Shown one piece after another: positions 1-5,858 of a DNA stretch of 6,629 nt. Numbering within the stretch: position 1 is the stretch's first letter; each line of letters starts with the position of its first letter. This DNA comes from Bacteroidota bacterium. Lineage in GTDB: Bacteria > Bacteroidota > Ignavibacteria > Ignavibacteriales > Melioribacteraceae. Under the pieces are notes generated by a model. It saw nothing but the letters and a program-made list of their open reading frames with translations, ran no database searches and had not been told where the DNA came from. The position numbers and the translations under genes are program-made. Location: assembly GCA_021786655.1 (NCBI GenBank), contig JAJYMU010000316.1, positions 1 to 6,629 on the forward strand, read 5' to 3'.

Positions 1-22
1 TAAAATGAGTGACGAATTTTTT

Positions 23-1279
23 ATGCTACAAAAATATTTTCCTGTTTTCATTGTCGCATTATTTCTTTTGAACTTTACAACCAATAGCAAATTAGATAAT
101 GAACCGTTCAGAATTATTTATCCCAAAACTAAGACGTCAAAGGTAGATGAAGACCGGTTCCTATTCGTTATCCGGGTAGATACACTGCAAATAAGAAATT
201 TTAAGATATTCAACCCGTGGGATACAACCATGGTGTTGGACCTAAGTTCACCGTCCATAAGAAAATCAAATAACGAGAAAATCGCGTCTGTTCTTCCTCA
301 AAACTTTGTACTTGGAAGAATATCTGTTTCTGCCGAACCTTTCCATCAGCCACTGATTAACAAAGAGGATTTATTCCAATTCGAAAAACAAGCTGATGCG
401 AAGGAAATTATCTTAAAGGATACTTCCTTAGCATCAATCAAAGTACTAAGAGAGCAAGAGGCTCTTCTTGCAAGTGTAAAAGTTATGGGCTGGCTGCCTG
501 TTGAAGTAAATAATTTTGGGAAGAGAAAAAATTATTGCCAAAACGATATCATTTCAATCCCGCTAAATTTAGAACCGGGCAATAACGCAATTCATTATGA
601 TATGGAAACAAAGGATGGCAGAATATTAAAGGATTCGCTCAACGTGTATTATCAGTTGGAGATTGAAAGCAAAAAACCGCCAGCCGAATACAGCAAAGAT
701 ATTTTTCACATTGCAGAGAACGATACAAGATGTTTCTCATGCCATGAAAATGAGAATGAGAAGAAGTCGTCTGTTCTTTCTTCATCTTCCTGTCAATCCT
801 GTCATGGTACAATGTACAAAGAAAATTTTGTTCACGGACCTGTAGACGCCGGAGAATGCGAGACTTGCCATAATCAACAAACCTCATCCGGATTTAAGCC
901 AAAGTTTGAAGTTGAAAAAGAATCGGAAGTATGTTTTGAATGCCATGATGATATAAAAGACGGAATCGCTAAAAATAAATTCGTTCATGCACCGGTAGCT
1001 ACCGAGAGATGCACTATATGCCACAGCCCGCATGCATCGGCAAATAGATATCTGTTGAGGAAAACAGCGGTTCAGATTTGTTTGTCCTGCCACGATGATA
1101 AATCTGAAGGAAATCATCCGGTAGTTTTTCATCCCTACCAGTTTAGAAAAGATCCAAGAGATACTAAGAAAGAATTTTCATGTGTAAGTTGTCATCAACC
1201 TCACTTTGCAAGCGATGACAAACTGCTGGTAGGAGCTGGCGGGTATTTTCAATTATGTCAAGAATGTCACAATAAATAA
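23..1279 (+). CDS. Octaheme c-type cytochrome (doubled CxxCH family) with N-terminal beta-rich domain
   Basis: Probable exported electron-transfer protein of 418 aa. I chose the ATG at 23 because it gives a normal signal peptide (MLQKYF, then a hydrophobic run to about residue 18). The in-frame ATG at 5 would add MSDEFF, an acidic n-region unfavourable for export. The frame is open to the window edge, so a start outside the window is not excluded. Residues ~25-225 hold no heme motif and look like beta strands; the end of this part (LEPGNNAIHYDME...) resembles bacterial Ig-like folds. Eight CxxCH motifs follow, at residues 237, 257, 279, 304, 330, 353, 387 and 412. They include the FVHxPV...CxxCH spacing typical of the paired-CxxCH family. 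The protein ends two residues after the last heme histidine. Within the heme region I count only seven non-CxxCH histidines for eight hemes. Gene 2 follows after 22 nt. The heme-protein call is firm; the role in extracellular electron transfer is inferred. Confidence 0.92.
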   Translation: MLQKYFPVFIVALFLLNFTTNSKLDNEPFRIIYPKTKTSKVDEDRFLFVIRVDTLQIRNFKIFNPWDTTMVLDLSSPSIRKSNNEKIASVLPQNFVLGRISVSAEPFHQPLINKEDLFQFEKQADAKEIILKDTSLASIKVLREQEALLASVKVMGWLPVEVNNFGKRKNYCQNDIISIPLNLEPGNNAIHYDMETKDGRILKDSLNVYYQLEIESKKPPAEYSKDIFHIAENDTRCFSCHENENEKKSSVLSSSSCQSCHGTMYKENFVHGPVDAGECETCHNQQTSSGFKPKFEVEKESEVCFECHDDIKDGIAKNKFVHAPVATERCTICHSPHASANRYLLRKTAVQICLSCHDDKSEGNHPVVFHPYQFRKDPRDTKKEFSCVSCHQPHFASDDKLLVGAGGYFQLCQECHNK

Positions 1280-1301
1280 TGAGAATGGAAGTTTAAGAAA
1301 T

Positions 1302-2345
1302 ATGTTACCAGTTAGAAATTATTGTATTAGAATTAATCGCACAGCCGCTGCAAAGTTGATTATAACGGCACTCTTCTTATTTGTAACAGCATGTTCTTCG
1401 GTTCCGAATAAGGTCGATCAGAAAGAATATGTTTGGCCTGCTCCGCCGGAGAAGCCAAGAATTAAATATTTACGAAGTCTTTCCGACCGCGAATCAGTTG
1501 AAGGCGAAGAATCTCACCTCTTAGAAGCTTTAATTGGCAAGAACAAAAGCGACGCATTGGAAAAGCCGTACGGCGTGGCTGTGAGCCGGGATAAAAAAGT
1601 ATACGTAACTGAAAGCAGCCAGGCAAGAGTATTTGTCTTCGACCTAAAAAACTCCAAGCTTTCATTTATACAGGGAAGCGGATTAACAATGCCGATCGGC
1701 ATTGCATTGGATTCTATGGATAACGTATATGTATCCGATGTTAAACAAAGAGAAGTTTTCGTGTACAACAAAGAAGGCGATCTCATAAGAGCAATTGGTG
1801 AAAGCGGAGACATTGAGAATCCTGCCGGATTAGCTGTAAACGACAAATTGAAAAGAATTTATGTGGTGGATTCGAGAGCTCATTGTATTAAAGTTTATGA
1901 TTTGGATGGGAAGTATCTCTTTTCAATCGGCAAGAGGGGAAATGCTGATGGAGAATTTAATTATCCTACAAATATCGCAATAGATAAAGCGGGAAACCTT
2001 TACGTAGTGGATACTATAAATGCCCGCGTAGAAGTTTTTGATTCTGAGGGAAAGTTTCTTCTTAAGTTCGGATCATTAGGAGACTCACCCGGTCAATTTA
2101 CACGACCGAAAGGTATTGCTGTAGACAGCGAAAATAATATCTACGTTGTAGACGCTGCATTCAATAATTACCAAATCTTTGATAAGGAAGGAAAATTGCT
2201 GCTTCACGTTGGAGCTTTCGGCAGAGAGCCGGGTAACTTTTGGCTGCCTGCGGGCATTTGTATCGATACCAACGATATGATTTATGTAGTCGATCCTTCC
2301 AACAATAGAGTTCAAATGTTTGAACTGATTAAATATAAAGAATAG
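1302..2345 (+). CDS. Six-bladed NHL-repeat beta-propeller lipoprotein
   Basis: Predicted lipid-anchored propeller of 347 aa. A long basic n-region and hydrophobic core end in a lipobox V-T-A-C, with Cys31 as the lipidation site. After a short linker comes the motif WPAPPEKPRIKYL at residues 45-57, which is also present in the second propeller of this window. Six NHL-type repeats follow from about residue 88 to the C-terminus. Each starts with a P-x-G-I/L-A-V type strand (KPYGVAV, MPIGIAL, NPAGLAV, YPTNIAI, RPKGIAV, LPAGICI) and continues into VYV-D and a V-x-V-F/Y-D strand; six repeats make a closed ring. A GGAAG Shine-Dalgarno lies at 1287-1291, 10 nt before the ATG. NHL propellers usually bind proteins or other ligands, and no catalytic residues are evident. 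Lying between two cytochrome genes, it is plausibly a scaffold or maturation partner for a cytochrome complex, but that is inference. Confidence 0.93.
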   Translation: MLPVRNYCIRINRTAAAKLIITALFLFVTACSSVPNKVDQKEYVWPAPPEKPRIKYLRSLSDRESVEGEESHLLEALIGKNKSDALEKPYGVAVSRDKKVYVTESSQARVFVFDLKNSKLSFIQGSGLTMPIGIALDSMDNVYVSDVKQREVFVYNKEGDLIRAIGESGDIENPAGLAVNDKLKRIYVVDSRAHCIKVYDLDGKYLFSIGKRGNADGEFNYPTNIAIDKAGNLYVVDTINARVEVFDSEGKFLLKFGSLGDSPGQFTRPKGIAVDSENNIYVVDAAFNNYQIFDKEGKLLLHVGAFGREPGNFWLPAGICIDTNDMIYVVDPSNNRVQMFELIKYKE

Positions 2346-2392
2346 CCGACAAGCTATAGGTATATGAGTAATTCAAATTCATTAACAAAAAC

Positions 2393-2397
2393 GGAGG
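2393..2397 (+). promoter_or_regulatory. Strong Shine-Dalgarno GGAGG deciding the start of the tetraheme cytochrome
   Basis: GGAGG sits 5 nt upstream of the ATG at 2403. It is the best ribosome binding site in the window and fixes the start 39 nt downstream of the first in-frame ATG (2364). The other genes have weaker or no visible sites, so this cytochrome is probably the most highly translated product of the locus. Confidence 0.85.
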
Positions 2398-2402
2398 TAA
2401 AA

Positions 2403-3077
2403 ATGAAGAAACTAGCAGCACTTTTTGCAATTACAATATTTTTGTGCACGAGTGTAAGTGCACAGTCTGTTGTTGCAAGTAAACATGATCTTTCGACCGG
2501 CGGAGGTATTACAAACAAGTCGACTAACGAGACACAGGTTTGTATTTTTTGCCATACACCTCACCAGAAAACCCTTACAGCAAAACCTTTATGGAATAAG
2601 ACGCTTTCTGCGCAAGCCACTTACGGCACTTACACCAGCACTAGTTTGAACACTACTACCGTAGTAGATATTGGCGGCGGTACCGGGGTGTCAAATTTGT
2701 GTATGAGCTGTCACGATGGAACGGTAGCCGTAAACAGTTTAGATAACAAATCATCATTAGGACCACCAGCAATGGGTTCAGCTACCGAACTTGACGCTAC
2801 AGGGAAAATCTCTAGTACGAACGATAATAATATGGGTGTAAACTTGAGCAATGATCACCCGATAAACTTTACCTATGACGCTGCACTGGCAACCGCAGAC
2901 GGTGCATTGAAAACTCCGGTAAGTGCAAGTTATGTTGACGCAGCCCATGCAGTTCCGCTTTACACTGGTAGTTTGCAATGTGCTTCGTGCCATAACCCGC
3001 ATAATAACGCTCAAGGTACATTCTTGAGAGTATCAAATGCAGGCAGTGCGCTTTGCATAACATGCCATACAAAGTAA
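2403..3077 (+). CDS. Exported tetraheme c-type cytochrome (cytochrome c3-like, CxxCH family)
   Basis: Small secreted cytochrome of 224 aa. The start at 2403 is set by GGAGG 5 nt upstream and by a classical signal peptide (MKK, hydrophobic core, cleavage SVSA/Q at residue 20). Four CxxCH motifs lie at residues 47 (CIFCH-TPH), 100 (CMSCH-DGT), 193 (CASCH-NPH) and 218 (CITCH, five residues before the C-terminal Lys). Candidate distal histidines are His28 (SKHDLS), His54, His152 (DHPI), His182 and His200: five for four hemes, enough for all bis-His coordination. The segment between hemes 2 and 3 is long and rich in Gly, Ser and Thr. This motif order (KHDLS, CxFCHTPH, CMSCHDGT, DHP, CxSCHxPH, CxTCH) recurs in the partial cytochrome at 5859, its clear homologue. 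A hairpin with a T-tract follows 12 nt after the stop. Likely a periplasmic or surface electron carrier; partner and potential are unknown. Confidence 0.93.
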   Translation: MKKLAALFAITIFLCTSVSAQSVVASKHDLSTGGGITNKSTNETQVCIFCHTPHQKTLTAKPLWNKTLSAQATYGTYTSTSLNTTTVVDIGGGTGVSNLCMSCHDGTVAVNSLDNKSSLGPPAMGSATELDATGKISSTNDNNMGVNLSNDHPINFTYDAALATADGALKTPVSASYVDAAHAVPLYTGSLQCASCHNPHNNAQGTFLRVSNAGSALCITCHTK

Positions 3078-3089
3078 TTTATTTAGAGG

Positions 3090-3119
3090 CTCGCCTGCTG
3101 AAAGGCAGGCGAGATTTTT
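3090..3119 (+). terminator. Intrinsic terminator or attenuator between cytochrome and barrel genes
   Basis: A perfect 9-bp GC-rich stem (CTCGCCTGC, 3090-3098, with GCAGGCGAG, 3105-3113) encloses the 6-nt loop TGAAAG and is followed by ATTTTT (3114-3119). It begins 12 nt after the tetraheme cytochrome stop and ends 3 nt before the ATG of the barrel gene. With no room for a promoter between the hairpin and gene 4, it probably acts as a partial terminator or mRNA 3'-end stabiliser. It would raise cytochrome over barrel expression. The only SD-like bases for the barrel gene (GGCGAG, 3108-3113) lie inside the right arm. Confidence 0.8.
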
Positions 3120-3122
3120 GCG

Positions 3123-4823
3123 ATGCTATTGGATTACGTTTGGAAATATTCGGTTTTGATAGGCGGTATACTAGTGGTTATATGCTCAAAAGGTTTTGCA
3201 CAGATTCAAAACCTTAACGGAGTTTTAGGGGTAGAGTTTAACAGCCAATCTTATTCATTAAAGACCAGTGAAAGCGTTTACTCTAAATTCAGTCAAGTAA
3301 TCGACCTAAATACTATCGGCTATATATATAATCCTAATCTTGTAAGCTTTTCATTGAATTCTTCTTTCGTTAATGGAAATACAAGCAACAATTATCAAGG
3401 GAACGGATATAAACTGAACGAAAAGTTCTACAATTTTTTTGACTGCAAAGTAGATATGCTGAAGAGCAGTAATTTTCCGCTTAGTGTAACGGTTAAGAAT
3501 TCCTTAAACACAAATACAGTTTATGCGCCGTTAGGAGTGACTTATAATAACCAGTATTTTTCAAAATCGAAGGGATTTACATTTTCTCCCAAAATAAATG
3601 TTAACGGTAGAGAAAAACTTAATCTTTTTACGCTGCGCTACGATGATGTGCAATCTGAAAGTATAAATCCCACTCAGCCGTACGAACAAAGAAATCAAAA
3701 CTTACAACTTGCAATTGAAACGCCGCAGATTCTCAAAACACAGTTTAATATCGATCTCATTTATAGAAACAGAAACGATAATATAACTGCACGAACGTAT
3801 GAAACATACGAAACTTATCTGAGAGGACTTACTCAACTTAATGAAACAGATAGAATTTCATTAAATGCAAGTTATATGTACGACAACTCAATTAAGAGTT
3901 TATACAGCAATTTGTTTTGGAATTCACGAATAAGCGATGGTTTTTTTAATCAAGTCAACGGTCAGTTCAGATCGTTAAAATATAATAACTCCACTTCGTC
4001 ATACGAAGGAACAGTCAACGACCAACTGACGAAAGATTTTTCGCAAGATTTTTCCGGCACATTGATTCTTTCTCATTCCGAAGGCGCGTCGACTTACGAA
4101 GCGAACCGGAAAATAATCAGGAACACTTTATTAAGCTGCGAATTAAGGTTTCAAAAGAGCTATGATATAGTAGATGTGAATTTGATGGCACAGGGTTTTT
4201 ATAATAGAACGCAATATGAGTCCGTTAGAAGCACTTATCAAGGTTTATTTTCTGCTGCTTTCTCGACAAACGGTCTAAAGTTAGGCCGGTTTTCATTGTC
4301 GGATCAATTCGCTTACAGTAAAATAAACGGTGATAACACAGATCGGAATTTGCAAAATACTGCGATCGCTTCTTTCGAGACAAACATAATTCCGAATCTC
4401 TATTTTAGAAGCAACAATACATACAACATAAATAATTCGCTGGGTGATTTCGAAAACTACAACAAAAACATTCAACTCTTGGCGGATGTAACCTACAGGT
4501 GGACCAAAGGAATAAACGTCTTTCTGAGTTTCAATTACATACATGATTATCAGTCAAACAAGTATTTGACTTATTCTATAGGCAGATACTCTGTTACGGT
4601 CAGATTACCAAACTTGATCGGCGACATGTCGATTGCCGGAAGGATAACAAAGACGACAGACCCAATAAGGTTTTTAAAAGAGTTCAGCTATGATGTGGTT
4701 GTAACTTATACTTTCAGGGCTCTGTCGTTTTCTTTAAGGAAAGTCGGTTATCAGAATCCTACACTGCTAAGGAGCGATTTGTTTTTTACCGTGACCAGAC
4801 CAATTAATATTAATTTCGAATGA
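3123..4823 (+). CDS. Outer-membrane beta-barrel protein, probable porin-like partner of the cytochromes
   Basis: Protein of 566 aa with a signal peptide (hydrophobic residues ~9-21, cleavage GFA/Q at residue 26). The mature part is almost wholly alternating hydrophobic/polar beta strands with Tyr/Phe/Asn-rich ends and short turns, for example FPLSVTVKNSL, KLNLFTLRYDD, FNIDLIYRNR, RISLNASYMYD, VDVNLMAQGFYN and INVFLSFNYIHDY. It has no CxxCH motif, no long hydrophobic helix, and no N-terminal CxxC as found in MtrB. The length allows roughly 20 or more strands, comparable to barrels of porin-cytochrome conduits, but I cannot place it in a named family. The C-terminus (TVTRPININFE) has Phe at the penultimate position instead of the usual terminal aromatic. 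The start lacks a free Shine-Dalgarno because of the upstream hairpin; TTG at 3129 is an alternative start. Location among cytochromes suggests an outer-membrane sleeve or channel for one of them, which is inference. Confidence 0.88.
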   Translation: MLLDYVWKYSVLIGGILVVICSKGFAQIQNLNGVLGVEFNSQSYSLKTSESVYSKFSQVIDLNTIGYIYNPNLVSFSLNSSFVNGNTSNNYQGNGYKLNEKFYNFFDCKVDMLKSSNFPLSVTVKNSLNTNTVYAPLGVTYNNQYFSKSKGFTFSPKINVNGREKLNLFTLRYDDVQSESINPTQPYEQRNQNLQLAIETPQILKTQFNIDLIYRNRNDNITARTYETYETYLRGLTQLNETDRISLNASYMYDNSIKSLYSNLFWNSRISDGFFNQVNGQFRSLKYNNSTSSYEGTVNDQLTKDFSQDFSGTLILSHSEGASTYEANRKIIRNTLLSCELRFQKSYDIVDVNLMAQGFYNRTQYESVRSTYQGLFSAAFSTNGLKLGRFSLSDQFAYSKINGDNTDRNLQNTAIASFETNIIPNLYFRSNNTYNINNSLGDFENYNKNIQLLADVTYRWTKGINVFLSFNYIHDYQSNKYLTYSIGRYSVTVRLPNLIGDMSIAGRITKTTDPIRFLKEFSYDVVVTYTFRALSFSLRKVGYQNPTLLRSDLFFTVTRPININFE

Positions 4824-4830
4824 TGGAGTA

Positions 4831-5850
4831 ATGTCTCGATCAATAAATATATTCTTTTTACTATCGCTGCTATTGGTGCAGAATATTTTTCCGCAACAGT
4901 TGAGCAAAGACGATTTAGTTTGGCCAAAACCGCCGCAGAAGGCACGGATAAAGTTTCTCTATTCGTTTTCAAATGAAAAAGATCTGGGTACTAAAAAATC
5001 GTTCTTCGAAAGTGTGGTAAGTTTTTTGTTCGGCAGCAAAGACAAGAACAACTTCATCGATCGACCGCAAGGGATTACGGTTGATAATAGCGGTAGAATT
5101 TTGGTTGCAGATATCGGGTTGAACCGGATTCACATATTTGATTTTGAAAATAAAAAGTACAACTGCATAAAGGATTTTAACGATTCTTCATTTGTATCGC
5201 CCGTTTCTGTTGCCGCGGCAAACAATAATGACATCTACATTTGCGATTCAGTAATTCGCGATGTATTTGTTTACGATGGTGATTTGGATTTCAAGTATAG
5301 GTTGAATGCAAAATTTGTTAGACCTACAGCTTTGAGAATTGAAAATGATTTGATTTATGTGACGGATACGGGTGCCAACCAGGTCGTTGTCTTTGATCTC
5401 AATGGAAAGGAAAAATTCAAGTTTGGCAAAAACGGAACGAACCGCGGCGAGTTTCATTTTCCGGTTCATCTGGCAATACAGCATGAAAGTGAAAAACATG
5501 GCGAGCCAGAAATATTTGTTATAGATGCTTTGAATTTCAGAGTTCAAACTTTTGACGGGAAAGGAAATTACCTTAATTGTTTTGGTTCGGCAGGCAATAC
5601 GGTGGGAAGTTTTGGCAGACCAAAAGGGATAGCGGTTGACAGCGAGAATCATATTTACGTTGCAGATGCATTATTGGATATCATTCAAATTTTTGATTTC
5701 AATGGACAACTTTTGCTTGCTTTTGGCGGCTCAGGTGATGGGTTGGGTTATTTTAATTTACCAACGGATCTCTTCATAGATAAGAATGATCGGATTTATG
5801 TTTCAGATTCAGCTAATCATAGAATACAAGTTTTTGAGTACTTGAAATAA
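4831..5850 (+). CDS. Six-bladed NHL-repeat beta-propeller, secreted (non-lipoprotein paralogue)
   Basis: Protein of 339 aa homologous to the propeller at 1302. The N-terminal signal sequence (MSRSINIFFLLSLLLVQ) has no lipobox cysteine, so the product is probably soluble in the periplasm or exported further; the cleavage site near FPQ/Q is not canonical. WPKPPQKARIKFL at residues 31-43 matches the motif of the first propeller. Six NHL-like repeats follow, with strands RPQGITV, SPVSVAA, RPTALRI, FPVHLAI, RPKGIAV and LPTDLFI. Blade 4 carries an inserted charged loop (ESEKHGEPE). The segment RPKGIAVDSEN from residue 263 is identical to that at residue 268 of the first propeller. The gene starts 7 nt after the barrel stop. 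GGAG at 4825-4828 is only 2 nt from the ATG, so translation is probably coupled to the barrel gene. Role inferred as scaffold or assembly partner of the downstream cytochrome. Confidence 0.92.
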   Translation: MSRSINIFFLLSLLLVQNIFPQQLSKDDLVWPKPPQKARIKFLYSFSNEKDLGTKKSFFESVVSFLFGSKDKNNFIDRPQGITVDNSGRILVADIGLNRIHIFDFENKKYNCIKDFNDSSFVSPVSVAAANNNDIYICDSVIRDVFVYDGDLDFKYRLNAKFVRPTALRIENDLIYVTDTGANQVVVFDLNGKEKFKFGKNGTNRGEFHFPVHLAIQHESEKHGEPEIFVIDALNFRVQTFDGKGNYLNCFGSAGNTVGSFGRPKGIAVDSENHIYVADALLDIIQIFDFNGQLLLAFGGSGDGLGYFNLPTDLFIDKNDRIYVSDSANHRIQVFEYLK

Positions 5851-5858
5851 TTTTGACG

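Noticed and set aside
5..22. ATG at 5 as the start of the octaheme cytochrome
   Set aside because: It adds an acidic n-region (MSDEFF) in front of a normal signal peptide beginning at 23; kept only as an alternative.
1514..1846. Antisense open frame of 110 codons
   Set aside because: Lies inside the first NHL gene with low-complexity Ser/Leu/Thr composition typical of a reverse-strand shadow.
2342..2357. Short inverted repeat ATAGC/GCTAT after the first NHL gene
   Set aside because: Only a 5-bp AT-rich stem without a T-tract; too weak for a terminator and expected by chance.
2364..2402. Upstream in-frame ATG at 2364 that would lengthen the tetraheme cytochrome by 13 residues
   Set aside because: No ribosome site precedes it, the added residues would spoil the signal peptide, and GGAGG lies 5 nt before the ATG at 2403.
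2346..2402. Possible promoter in the 57-nt gap before the tetraheme cytochrome
   Set aside because: TATAGGTATA looks -10-like, but there is no -35-like hexamer at suitable spacing, and promoter consensus differs among FCB-group bacteria.
3795..3818. Short tandem repeat encoding TYETYETY in the barrel gene
   Set aside because: Two 9-nt units plus a partial one within a strand or turn; too short to signal an expanding repeat or special function.
4362..4369. Palindrome GCGATCGC in the barrel gene
   Set aside because: A single copy within coding sequence; no sign of the repeated occurrence that would make it an element.
5248..5652. Antisense open frame of 134 codons
   Set aside because: Lies wholly inside the NHL gene at 4831, has no family features or ribosome site, and reads as a shadow of the propeller codons.
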